A stretch of 38,554 nucleotides of DNA from H17-190 sp034435615 (GTDB lineage: Bacteria > Chloroflexota > Dehalococcoidia > SM23-28-2 > HRBIN24): positions 1 to 38,554 of the forward strand of contig DAOTWZ010000035.1 of NCBI GenBank assembly GCA_034435615.1, given 5' to 3'. Positions within the stretch are counted from its first letter, which is position 1. Every line of letters starts with the position of its first letter. A program made the translations under genes and the position numbers. Of this stretch, positions 1 to 7,155 are shown in pieces. The notes under the pieces are model-generated. The model was not told the origin of the DNA and did no database searches. It saw only the letters and a list, made by a program, of their open reading frames with translations.

Positions 1-29
1 CAGCAGCGAGAGCCGTTCTGTCCAGCCAT
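1..29 (-). CDS. Possible 5' end of the next tad-locus gene (partial)
   Basis: On the minus strand an ATG at 29-27 opens a frame that runs off the window edge after nine codons (MAGQNGSRC). A GGAGGAGAG purine tract lies about 12 nt upstream, which is a long spacing. The position directly after flp suggests another pilus gene such as a TadE/TadG-like pseudopilin, but nothing in nine residues can show this. It may be chance. Confidence 0.22.
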
Positions 30-57
30 CCCTGTCGTCGTCTCTCCTCCGCCGGGA

Positions 58-123
58 GCGCCCCCGGGGGCGCCCACGGCCATCTCTTCCCGCCGCAAGC
101 GGGGACATGGCGTCCCCGCTTGC
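58..123 (-). terminator. Hairpins downstream of flp
   Basis: A perfect 12-bp inverted repeat (95-106 pairing with 112-123, 5-nt loop) starts 11 bp past the flp stop codon. A 16-bp perfect palindrome (GCGCCCCCGGGGGCGC, 58-73) follows. No U-tract is present on the minus strand after either. The hairpin may terminate transcription or protect the 3' end of an abundant pilin mRNA. Confidence 0.6.
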
Positions 124-133
124 CATCGCTGGC

Positions 134-334
134 TCACGAGCTCATGCCAGCCACGACGTTGTTGAAGACTTGGGCGATCTTCCCCCGCAGGGCCACAGCA
201 GCCGCGATGAGGCCCACGGCGATGATGCCGAGGATGAGCCCGTACTCGGCGAAGGTCTGTCCCTCCTCGGCCTGCCACTGGGCCACCTGCAGCCGCGCCA
301 GTCCCCGCAGGAGCAGCTCGTTCACCAGGTCCAT
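134..334 (-). CDS. flp: Flp family type IVb pilin
   Basis: 66-residue prepilin, the structural subunit of a Tad (tight adherence) pilus. The processing site is typical of Flp: G25 followed by QTFAEY, with the conserved Glu30-Tyr31 pair at the start of a hydrophobic helix (about 32-50). The short C-terminal tail ends near KIAQVFNNV. A GGGAGG ribosome site lies 8 nt before the ATG. It is the last recognisable gene of the minus-strand tad locus, separated from the mini-pilin upstream by about 150 bp holding a strong hairpin. In many tad loci flp comes first, so its position here is unusual. No prepilin peptidase is visible in the window. Confidence 0.93.
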   Translation of the reverse strand: MDLVNELLLRGLARLQVAQWQAEEGQTFAEYGLILGIIAVGLIAAAVALRGKIAQVFNNVVAGMSS

Positions 335-393
335 GTCGTTAACCTCCCTTTGCAGTCGATCTCCCTTTCTCCCACCCGGTCACGTCCTCCCCA

Positions 394-435
394 GCCCCGG
401 AGGGCCGCCGGGCGGGGCCTTCTCCCCTCCGGGGC
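394..435 (-). terminator. Hairpin between mini-pilin and flp
   Basis: Perfect 11-bp inverted repeat (GCCCCGGAGGG 394-404 and CCCTCCGGGGC 425-435) with a 20-nt loop that is itself GC-rich. It lies in the roughly 150-bp gap between the tad machinery genes and flp. No U-tract follows. It may be an attenuator or an mRNA-processing or stabilising structure that uncouples pilin from machinery expression. Confidence 0.5.
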
Positions 436-488
436 CTGCACTCCCTCCGTCATCCCTCAGCTCTCACCCCCCTCGCTCCTCCACGGCC

Positions 489-638
489 TCAGGAAGCTAT
501 GTCCGTCCAAGCGGCCACCAGGCCCGCCCACAGGTCGCCCAGCGTGAGCCCCAGCGCCCGCACCGAGACGATGACCCCCAGCACCACCACCCCCATCACC
601 AGGGCATACTCCGTCAGGGTGACGCCCCGCTCGACCAT
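489..638 (-). CDS. Mini Flp-type pilin or pseudopilin
   Basis: 49-residue protein that starts MVERGVTLTEYALV. It carries a second Flp-type processing site: G5 followed by VTLTEY with Glu10-Tyr11, then a hydrophobic helix (about 12-30) and a short amphipathic tail ending in WTDIAS. The ATG overlaps the tadC stop codon (TGATG), which implies translational coupling. The mature protein would be about 44 residues, near the lower limit for Flp pilins. It could be a minor pilin, or a shortened TadE-like pseudopilin made in small amounts with the machinery, while flp further downstream is the major subunit. The family call rests on the G-x-T-x-x-E-Y motif and the context. Confidence 0.8.
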   Translation of the reverse strand: MVERGVTLTEYALVMGVVVLGVIVSVRALGLTLGDLWAGLVAAWTDIAS

Positions 639-1606
639 CAGATGCCACCTCCGAGGGCCCCCCGCCAGACCAACTCAAAGAAAGCTGGGAACAGCAGGGT
701 GACGATGAGGGGCACCAGGATGAAGACGGCGATGGGGATGAGCACCCGCACCGTCGCGCGGGAGGCCTCCTCCCGCTGCCGTATCCGCCTCATCTCCCGT
801 AACTGCACCGACATCTCCCGCAGCCGCTCCCCCAGGGGAGCGCCCGTCTCCTCGGCGCTCTGCCAAAGGTCGGCCAGCAGCCCCAGCTCCAGCAGCCCCT
901 CCCGCCGTGCCAGCACCGCCAGCCCCTCACCGATGGAGGCCTCCCCCAATCGCGCCCGCCGCACCACCTCCCGCAGCTCCTGCCCCAGCGGGTCGGGCAT
1001 GGAGAGGGCAGCCCGCCGCATCGCCTGCTCGGGGCCGCTCCCCGCCGAGATCACCGTCTGCAGCATGTCCACCAGCGCTGGCGCCTGCTGCAGGAGCGTC
1101 CCGTGCCGCTGTCGCAGCGCCGCCTCCAGCTCATAGGCGGGGACGAAGGAGGCCAGAAAGCCCACCAGCAGCCAGCTCCAGAAGGGCAGCGGCAGCACCC
1201 CCAGCAGGCTCCCCAGGGCAGCGACCACCATCCCCATGAGGCCGAACATCAGCCGCTGCCCGTAGTAAGCGGCCATGCTGCTGCCCCTCCCCGCTCGCTT
1301 CAGCCTGTCCGCCAGCTCCCCAGGCTCCCCTCCCAGCCGGGAGATGCTCGCCAGCGCGGCGCCCGCTCGCCGCAGCGGCCGCCCCAGGAGCTCCTCCAGA
1401 AGAGGCGTCCTGAAGAGGGGGGCCTCCTCTTCCCCGGTGGCCACGATGGGGCCCTCCACCGGGGTGATGGCCCGCAGCTGCTCCAGCCGCCGCCGGCGCC
1501 TACCCAGCCCCTCCAGGAGCGAGCGAGCGGCCAAGAACACTCCCAGGCTCCCCAGGGCCGACACCAGCAGCCCTGGCGCTCCTGGCCCTGACAGGTCCAG
1601 CGTCAT
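638..1606 (-). CDS. tadC: TadC-like type II secretion F-domain membrane protein
   Basis: 322-residue inner-membrane platform protein of the Tad pilus, partner of TadB. It has an N-terminal membrane segment (about 11-31), a central pair of hydrophobic segments (about 118-157), a T2SSF cytoplasmic domain (about 165-275) and a final hydrophobic helix (about 287-312). The ATG overlaps the tadB stop codon (ATGA). A GGAGGAGGAGG ribosome site lies just before it, inside the tadB coding end. The stop codon overlaps the start of the mini-pilin. Length is normal for TadC (about 300-330). Confidence 0.9.
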   Translation of the reverse strand: MTLDLSGPGAPGLLVSALGSLGVFLAARSLLEGLGRRRRRLEQLRAITPVEGPIVATGEEEAPLFRTPLLEELLGRPLRRAGAALASISRLGGEPGELADRLKRAGRGSSMAAYYGQRLMFGLMGMVVAALGSLLGVLPLPFWSWLLVGFLASFVPAYELEAALRQRHGTLLQQAPALVDMLQTVISAGSGPEQAMRRAALSMPDPLGQELREVVRRARLGEASIGEGLAVLARREGLLELGLLADLWQSAEETGAPLGERLREMSVQLREMRRIRQREEASRATVRVLIPIAVFILVPLIVTLLFPAFFELVWRGALGGGI

Positions 1607-2580
1607 ACCTCCTCCTCCACAGCCAGGTCCACCACCAGCCGGCCCTCCTTGGGCAGCTGCATCACCCGCCGCATCAGGATGTAGCCCAGGGCGATGCAGG
1701 CGAAGACCACGGCCAGAACGCTCTGCCCCAGGGGCTCGCGGTAGACCTGCGCATACTCGGGGCTGAACCTGAACATGGAGGCCAGCACCAGGAGGGGCAT
1801 GCCGCCTATGATGCGAGCGGCCAGCTCCTGCCTCGCCATCTCCGCCTCCGCCTCCTGCCGCACCAGCAGGTCATCCCTCACTGCCCGCGCCAGGTTGTCC
1901 AGGATGTCACCCGTGTTGCGGCCACCGTAGGCAGCGGCCGCCGCCAGCGACAGCGCCAGCCGGTCGCCGTCATAGGTGGCCAGCTGCTCCCGCAACGTCT
2001 CCAGGGCCGCCCGCAGCCCTCCCGTCCGCAGAGCGGCCGCCGCTCGCCGCATCGCCGGCCGCATCAGGACCGGCCCCTCGCTGGCCAGGAACTCCAGCGC
2101 CCGCTCCAGGCCGTAGCCCACCTTCAGGAGGCCGCGCATGATCTCCACCGCCTCCGCCAGCTGCTGCCGCCGCAGCCGCGCCCGCTTCTCCGCCCGACCG
2201 GCCATGAAGTAGAAGGGGAAAAAGACGCCCAGGAGCGCTCCCCCCAGCAGCACCACGGCCACTCCCGGAGCGATGAGGTTGGCCACCAGCGCTCCCCCTA
2301 TGGCGCCAGCGGCGCAGATGCCGTAGAAGGCCAGCGGCGTCAGCCTCTCGTATCCCGCCTCTCGCAGGAGCGCCTCCACCCCCTCGGGATGCCAGACGGG
2401 ACGGCGTCCCCCTCTCCCGGGAGCGGTCACCGCCGCCGTCGCCCGCGAGAAGGCCCTCTCCAGGCGTCCCCAGATGGCGAGGAGGAGCGCCAGCGTCGCC
2501 AGCGCCAGCAGAAGACCGAACAGGAAGGCCATGGCGGATGGCAGCCCCCAAGGGGACACGAGGGGGATGGCGCCACCCAC
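1603..2580 (-). CDS. tadB: TadB-like type II secretion F-domain membrane protein
   Basis: 325-residue inner-membrane protein of the Tad assembly platform. Its N-terminal hydrophobic helix is at about 17-40, followed by a paired membrane region at about 83-127, a T2SSF domain (about 140-255, including a conserved YGGRNTGDILDNLA-like stretch) and a C-terminal membrane segment. The longest frame starts with a GTG at 2580 that has no ribosome site. An ATG at 2532, immediately before the hydrophobic helix, is equally plausible. The gene is separated from cpaF by 133 bp or more containing a hairpin, unlike the other tightly overlapping genes of the locus. Confidence 0.9.
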   Translation of the reverse strand: MGGAIPLVSPWGLPSAMAFLFGLLLALATLALLLAIWGRLERAFSRATAAVTAPGRGGRRPVWHPEGVEALLREAGYERLTPLAFYGICAAGAIGGALVANLIAPGVAVVLLGGALLGVFFPFYFMAGRAEKRARLRRQQLAEAVEIMRGLLKVGYGLERALEFLASEGPVLMRPAMRRAAAALRTGGLRAALETLREQLATYDGDRLALSLAAAAAYGGRNTGDILDNLARAVRDDLLVRQEAEAEMARQELAARIIGGMPLLVLASMFRFSPEYAQVYREPLGQSVLAVVFACIALGYILMRRVMQLPKEGRLVVDLAVEEEV

Positions 2581-2660
2581 CGGGGGAGACTACTATGTCT
2601 GTGGGCGTGTGCCGGGTCGCCTCGCCTGCCCCCACAGCGCCGAGGGCGCCCGGCCCCCCG

Positions 2661-2685
2661 GCGGGGCGGGACCATCCCGCCCCGC
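2661..2685 (-). other. Perfect hairpin between cpaF and tadB
   Basis: 11-bp perfect stem (2661-2671 with 2675-2685) closing a 3-nt CCA loop, about 30 bp after the cpaF stop. It is inside the presumed tad operon and has no U-tract. It may lower expression of the downstream platform and pilin genes or mark an mRNA processing point. Confidence 0.5.
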
Positions 2686-2713
2686 GTCTACTTGGAGGGT
2701 GCTCCTCTGCCCT

Positions 2714-4027
2714 TCACCTCCCCTCTTCTACGCTCTCCAGACCGCCAGCCACAAAGGCTCGCCCGTCCCAAGGGAAGGGCCCCAGGTGGGCCACCTCACG
2801 GGCGCAGCGCGGCCGGATCCCCGTGAAGTGGAGCTGGCCGTCGTCGCCCCGGCGAAAGATGTCGTTGCCCACGAAGGCGGCGCGGCTGCCCTCCCTCTCC
2901 ATGCCAGTCGCCTCCCAGATGGAGACCACCTGCCGCCGCGATGAGTGGGGCGCCCGCCCCATGTGGACCACGATCTGGACGCCCTCGGCCACCAGCTCGT
3001 CCACCACGTGCGGCGGCGGCGCCACCCTGGGGTCCAGCATGGCATAGACCCGCACCCGCTCGAGGGCATGGCGCCCTCCCGTGGCATGGATGGTGGAGAG
3101 GGAGCCGGGGTGGTCCGACGTAACAGCCCGCAGGAAGTCCAGCGCCTCCGCTCCCCGCGTCTCGCCCACCACGATCCGGTCGGGGCGCATGCGCAGGCTC
3201 TCCCTCACCAGCTGCTGCATCGTCACCTCCCCCTGCCCCTCGGCGTTGGGCCCCCGCGTCACCATGGGCACCCAGTTGGTGAGAGAGGAGAAGCGCAGCT
3301 CCCGCACCCGGTCCTCGATGGTGACCACCCTCTCCTTGGGAGGGATAGCGTTCCCCAGACAGTTCACCATCGTCGTCTTGCCAGTGCTGGTCCCCCCTGC
3401 CACCAGGATGGTCTTGCGCGCCAGCACCAGCGCCTCCAGGAACCTGGCCGCCTCCGCCGTGAGAGCGCCCATGCGCACCAGCTCCGGCAGCTCCTCCGCC
3501 CGCAGCGTGTACTTCCTGATGGTCAGCACCACGTGCTCGCTGATGGGCGGGATCACCGCATGCAGACGGGCACGGTCCGGCAGCATCACGTCCACGATGG
3601 GCTGGCTGTAGTCCAGCCGCTCCCCTCGCAGCCCCACCAGCCGTTGGGCTAGCTCCAGCACCTCCTCGTCGTCCCGGAAGACGACGGGCGACAGCTCCAC
3701 CTGGCCGCCCCGGATGACCAGCACCGTGTCCGGGGCGTTCACCATGATCTCCTCCACCTCGGGATCGTCCAGGAGAGGCTGCAGCGGGCCCGCCCCCATT
3801 ACCTGCCGCAGCAGCTCCTCCGCCAGCCGCTCGGCGCCCGCCAGGGGAGCGTGTCCCGCCAGCTGCCGCCGGCGGTTGTACTCCTCCACCAGCGCCCGCA
3901 CCCGCTGGCGCAGCCGCTCGCTGCCCTCCGGCGCCAGCACCTCGTCCGGCGGCAGCCGCCGCAGCAGCTCCCGCACCTCCTCCTCCAGGCTGCGCGCCCC
4001 GTCGCCGGGCATCATCCGCAGCGTCAT
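2714..4027 (-). CDS. cpaF: CpaF/TadA pilus assembly ATPase
   Basis: 437-residue secretion NTPase that powers Tad pilus assembly, cytoplasmic and docked on TadB/TadC. It has an N-terminal helical region (1-80) and then a GSPII_E-type core. Visible motifs are Walker A GGTSTGKT (211-218), Asp box VVTIEDRVREL (about 234-244), Walker B RIVVGETRGAE (284-294) and His box DHPGSLSTIHA (305-315). The ATG at 4027 overlaps the tadZ stop codon (ATGA). This fixes the start: a longer open frame upstream would lie inside tadZ. Length is typical for CpaF/TadA. Confidence 0.96.
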   Translation of the reverse strand: MTLRMMPGDGARSLEEEVRELLRRLPPDEVLAPEGSERLRQRVRALVEEYNRRRQLAGHAPLAGAERLAEELLRQVMGAGPLQPLLDDPEVEEIMVNAPDTVLVIRGGQVELSPVVFRDDEEVLELAQRLVGLRGERLDYSQPIVDVMLPDRARLHAVIPPISEHVVLTIRKYTLRAEELPELVRMGALTAEAARFLEALVLARKTILVAGGTSTGKTTMVNCLGNAIPPKERVVTIEDRVRELRFSSLTNWVPMVTRGPNAEGQGEVTMQQLVRESLRMRPDRIVVGETRGAEALDFLRAVTSDHPGSLSTIHATGGRHALERVRVYAMLDPRVAPPPHVVDELVAEGVQIVVHMGRAPHSSRRQVVSIWEATGMEREGSRAAFVGNDIFRRGDDGQLHFTGIRPRCAREVAHLGPFPWDGRAFVAGGLESVEEGR

Positions 4028-5202
4028 CGCGCCCTCACCTCCGCCACCAGCACCTGTCTGGCCAGCTTGCCCACTGCCGCCGCTGCCCGGCCTCTCACCG
4101 CCGCCACCGGCACGAGCCTGTCCAGCGCACGGGCGCAGGCGGCCTCGTCCTCGGGCACCGTCCCCACCACGGGCAGCCCCAGCTCCTCCTCGATCTCCCG
4201 CGCCCGCCAGTGGTGGCGGCCGCCCCGATAGCGGCAGATGACGAGGCCTGCCCAGCGCCCTGCCCGCAGGGCCGAAAGCATCCCCATGGCCACCTGGGCA
4301 CGGTAGACGGCCGGCAGCTCCGGCGTGATGGCCACCAGCAGGCGGTCCGCCGCCTCGATGGCCCACATGGCCGCCCGGTGCTCGGTGGGATAGTTCCCCA
4401 CATCAGCGATCACGACGGCGTAGCGGCGGCGCAGGAACGCCACCACCCGGCGGGCGATCTCCTCCGTCACCGCCCGCATCCCCTGCGGCCGGTAGGGACC
4501 ACACAGGACATCGAAGCCCTTCGTCACCGTCCTCAGCTCACGGGCCACCGCCTGCTCCAGGTCCGATGCCCCCACGGCTGCTCCGATGCCCCAGGCCACC
4601 TGCAGGCCCAGATAGGCCTGGACGTCGCTGGCCACCGGGTCCAGCGAGAGGACGCAGGCCTGCGCCCCCTCCTGAGCGCAGGCGTACCCCAGGCTGAGGG
4701 CGAGCGTCGTCTTGCCTGACCCTCCCTTGAGACCGGTCACCACTGCGAAGAGGCCTCCCCCCTCTTCCTCCTCCTCCTCCTCCGTGAGCAGCGGCGGCGC
4801 CGCCGCGGCGCTGGGCCTCAGCCGTCCCTCGGCCAGGGCCAGCAGGGCCTCCACCACCTGCTCCGCCGCCGACCCCAGGGGGAGGGCGACGAAGCCTCTG
4901 GCGGCAAAGCGCCCTACCTCCTCCTCGGGCGCCAGCACCAGCGTGGGCAGCCCCAGGCTCCGCAGCTCCTCCAGATGCTGGGGAGAGAGGCCTCGAAAGG
5001 TGGAGGCCGCCACAGCCACCTCTCCCCTCCCTTCCGCCGCATAACGGGCCAGGTCATCAGCCGTCAAGGCGGGCACGGCGTCCAGCCCCGCGGCGAGCAA
5101 CGCCTGCCTGAGCCCCAGCGCCGACTGGCGGTCCACCCCCAGCAGCACCCGCAGCCCAGCGCCCGCGAGCGACCTGCTGGCCTCCTGCTCCCTCTCCGCC
5201 AT
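4024..5202 (-). CDS. tadZ: TadZ/CpaE-like pilus localisation ATPase
   Basis: 392-residue ParA/MinD-like protein. The N-terminal 120 residues resemble an atypical receiver domain, followed by an acidic linker with seven consecutive Glu and then the deviant Walker A KGGSGKT (about 159-165 of the shorter form). TadZ/CpaE proteins position the pilus machinery at the cell pole. I chose the second ATG (5202) because an AGGAGG ribosome site lies 8 nt upstream. An in-frame ATG at 5223 would add seven residues but has a poorer site. The stop overlaps the cpaF start. Some positions of the ATPase core, such as the Walker B-like IADVGNYP, differ from classical MinD. Confidence 0.9.
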   Translation of the reverse strand: MAEREQEASRSLAGAGLRVLLGVDRQSALGLRQALLAAGLDAVPALTADDLARYAAEGRGEVAVAASTFRGLSPQHLEELRSLGLPTLVLAPEEEVGRFAARGFVALPLGSAAEQVVEALLALAEGRLRPSAAAAPPLLTEEEEEEEGGGLFAVVTGLKGGSGKTTLALSLGYACAQEGAQACVLSLDPVASDVQAYLGLQVAWGIGAAVGASDLEQAVARELRTVTKGFDVLCGPYRPQGMRAVTEEIARRVVAFLRRRYAVVIADVGNYPTEHRAAMWAIEAADRLLVAITPELPAVYRAQVAMGMLSALRAGRWAGLVICRYRGGRHHWRAREIEEELGLPVVGTVPEDEAACARALDRLVPVAAVRGRAAAAVGKLARQVLVAEVRAR

Positions 5203-5259
5203 CGAGAGCGCCTCCTGTGTCATGCCCGCTTCCCTCGCCGTTGCCCCCTGCTCCTCCCG

Positions 5260-5991
5260 CTAGCGTCCCTGCGCTGGAGCGGGCGCCCCTCCAGGAGGAG
5301 CGGGAGCGGCTGGCTCCCGAGCGGGCGCCTGCGGCCCCGGCGCCGCCCCCGGCGGGAGCAGCACCAACGCCACGATGTTCTGGGCGATGGCCCTCGCCAC
5401 CAGGTCCGCCTCCCCCCGGGGGACAGCGATGGTCACGTTGGTGGGAGGCCCCTCGACCTGGGGCCCAGCTCCCGCCTGCTGGGGCGCCCGCACCACCGCC
5501 AGGACTCGTACCTTCTCGCTCACCAGCACCGACTGCTGCACCGCTCCCGGGCCAGCGGCGATGGCGTAGAGGAAGCCCCGGTCGCCCGCCCTGACCTGAT
5601 AGGGGAGATAGACCCGGTCCAGCACCGGCAGCGCCACCGCCATCTCACCCTCCTCCAGGGGCAGCCCCTGGGCGAGGGAGGAGGTCAGGATGGGCTCGCC
5701 ACTAGCGATGGGACGGGCCGTCGCCTTGCCTACCACCTGAGAGCGGTCGCTGACGAGCGCTGCCTGGAGCGTCCTGGAGACTGGCGACTGCTCCACCCGC
5801 AGATCGCCTTCGCCGATGACGGCGCCGGCAGGCAGATCGCGAGCGGCCACCAGGATGGACGTCGTCTGAGGACGGCCCTCGGAATAGACCCAGATGCCCG
5901 CGAGGAAGGCCACGAGGGCGATGGCCAGTCCGAGGACCAGCCTGAGGTCCAGCCGCGCTGGCCTCGCCTCCCGCCTGGCAGCTACAGCCAT
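5260..5991 (-). CDS. cpaB: CpaB/RcpC-like SAF-domain pilus protein
   Basis: 243-residue protein with a single N-terminal membrane helix (about 16-35), a SAF domain (about 45-110; ILVAARDLPAGAVIGEGDL is typical) and a CpaB middle domain. The Pro/Ala-rich C-terminal tail (about 212-243) is low complexity. A GGAGG site lies 7 nt before the ATG. It is the first gene of the minus-strand tad locus. In Gram-negative bacteria CpaB/RcpC associates with the secretin CpaC/RcpA. No secretin gene is present here, which fits a cell without a conventional outer membrane. Control is probably from the half-site-rich spacer upstream. Confidence 0.9.
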   Translation of the reverse strand: MAVAARREARPARLDLRLVLGLAIALVAFLAGIWVYSEGRPQTTSILVAARDLPAGAVIGEGDLRVEQSPVSRTLQAALVSDRSQVVGKATARPIASGEPILTSSLAQGLPLEEGEMAVALPVLDRVYLPYQVRAGDRGFLYAIAAGPGAVQQSVLVSEKVRVLAVVRAPQQAGAGPQVEGPPTNVTIAVPRGEADLVARAIAQNIVALVLLPPGAAPGPQAPAREPAAPAPPGGAPAPAQGR

Positions 5992-6651
5992 CGCTTCACC
6001 TCCGCTCTCTCCCTCCGTCGCTAGGGAGTGTAGGAAGGGATTAGCGCCTTGTCAAGAGTGCGAGACCAGAAAAGGCGAGCTTGTGTGGGCTAGCGTGACC
6101 TCCTGGAACATAAACACCGCTCCCATCATCTTACTATCACTCTTTGTCACAAACTCGTTCTCTTATCTACAATCATCAACTCGATAGGAACATTTTCGTA
6201 TCTGAAAGTGTTCCCGAAGTGTTCCAATTGCGCGGCAGGTCAGCAATTGGTCATCAAATTGGTCATCAATGGGCTGGAACATAATGGGTGCTTAACCTGT
6301 TATATCACAACGAGGCCTGGCTCCAAGTTGGGGTCTCCGTATCTGGCTAGATAGGCCTGCAGCACTACAACATCAAGTCCTGCGCTCCAAGTGTTTCTGC
6401 GAGTGCTTGTGCCGCAACTACTGGCCCCTCATGGCCCTGGGCCGCTTCCGTCGCCTCTTGGCGCCCCAGACCGCCCCCTGAAAGCCGCATCGGTCGCTGG
6501 CCAGGCGGTGCCGTAGTCACAGCGACGACCCCGGCCGGGCACCGAGTGTCCGCCCGGTCCTCCCCTGGTGGGGCTGGCCCACGGCCTTGCTTGACAGGGT
6601 AGCCACGCTGTGCTAGAGATTAGGCACGATCATCCCCGGGAGGTGGACGCG
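5992..6651. promoter_or_regulatory. Divergent regulatory spacer with TGTTCC/GGAACA half-sites
   Basis: About 660 bp without a convincing gene between cpaB (-) and the GYD gene (+). The first 300 bp are clearly AT-richer than the neighbours. Five half-sites occur: CTGGAACATAA twice (6103-6113, 6274-6284), an inverted pair GGAACATTTTC and GAAAGTGTTCC (6187-6197, 6204-6214, one mismatch, G-U in RNA) and a further AAGTGTTCC (6217-6225) 11 bp from its neighbour. The 12-mer AATTGGTCATCA is repeated in tandem at 6245-6268. At 6386-6481 an open frame encodes four close cysteines (CFCECLC) but has no start or ribosome site; I treat it as noise or a remnant. Confidence 0.55.
6591..6619 (+). promoter_or_regulatory. 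Promoter of the GYD gene
   Basis: Perfect -35 TTGACA (6591-6596), 17-bp spacer, and a -10 TAGAGA (6614-6619) preceded by an extended TG. Transcription would start near 6626. This supports the GTG at 6652 as the GYD start rather than an upstream in-frame GTG at 6610 that would lie within the promoter. Confidence 0.6.
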
Positions 6652-6942
6652 GTGGCTATCTACGTCATGCTCAGCACCCTCACCGACGATGGAGCGGAGA
6701 CCCTGAAGGAGAACCCCGACCGCATCAAGGAGGTCAATCAGGAGCTGGAGCAGCGCTTCGGCATCCGTATCGTCGCCCAGTATGCCGTCCTGGGCCCCTA
6801 TGACTTCGTCAACATCGTGGAGGCGCCGGATAACGCCACCATCGCCAAGGTCTCGGCGGAGATGGCCTCCCGGGGCAGCGTCAAGATCCAGACCCTAGCC
6901 GCCATCCCCATAGACGACTTTATAGCCGGCCTCAAGGGCTAG
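6652..6942 (+). CDS. GYD domain-containing protein
   Basis: 96-residue small protein of the GYD family (alpha-beta ferredoxin-like fold, function unknown). The start VAIYVMLSTLTDDGAETL and the central QYAVLGPYDFVNIVEAP with the GPYD core are characteristic; the ending AAIPIDDF is also typical. The GTG start has a GGGAGG site 8 nt upstream and lies after the predicted transcription start. It is followed after 213 bp by a PrpD-family gene on the same strand. GYD proteins often sit beside oxidoreductase or metabolic genes without a known role, so I assign none. Confidence 0.9.
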   Translation: MAIYVMLSTLTDDGAETLKENPDRIKEVNQELEQRFGIRIVAQYAVLGPYDFVNIVEAPDNATIAKVSAEMASRGSVKIQTLAAIPIDDFIAGLKG

Positions 6943-6968
6943 CGGCCCGGCGCGGCCCTTCCTCTAGA

Positions 6969-7054
6969 CACAGGGGCGGCTTGGGGGTAAATTGGCCACG
7001 GGCCATATGGCCCCGGTGGCCTAGCGACCGGCCGGGCCTGGCTAGCCCCCTGTG
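6969..7054 (+). other. Structured spacer downstream of the GYD gene
   Basis: Outer arms CACAGGGG (6969-6976) and CCCCTGTG (7047-7054) enclose a hairpin built on the perfect palindrome GGGCCATATGGCCC (7000-7013), extended by GGCCAC (6994-6999) and GTGGCC (7016-7021). It may be a terminator for the GYD gene or a leader of the next gene. No U-tract is seen. Confidence 0.4.
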
Positions 7055-7155
7055 CCCACTCTGGGCGAGGTCGGGAGAGGGGCCCGGCTAATGCTGCCCG
7101 ACGCAGTCGCCGCTCCGGCCACCGTGGAGAGCCGAGGAGTCCTGAGGAGGAGAGA

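Noticed and set aside
4028..4366. N-terminal extension of CpaF
   Set aside because: It lies inside tadZ in another frame; the ATG at 4027 overlaps the tadZ stop and gives normal CpaF length.
6330..6481. Small cysteine-rich gene (CFCECLC)
   Set aside because: No start codon with ribosome site and no recognisable family; treated as a possible remnant or chance.
5992..6651. tRNA or known riboswitch in the largest spacer
   Set aside because: No cloverleaf, no T-loop (GTTCGA-type) consensus and no known riboswitch core was found by eye.
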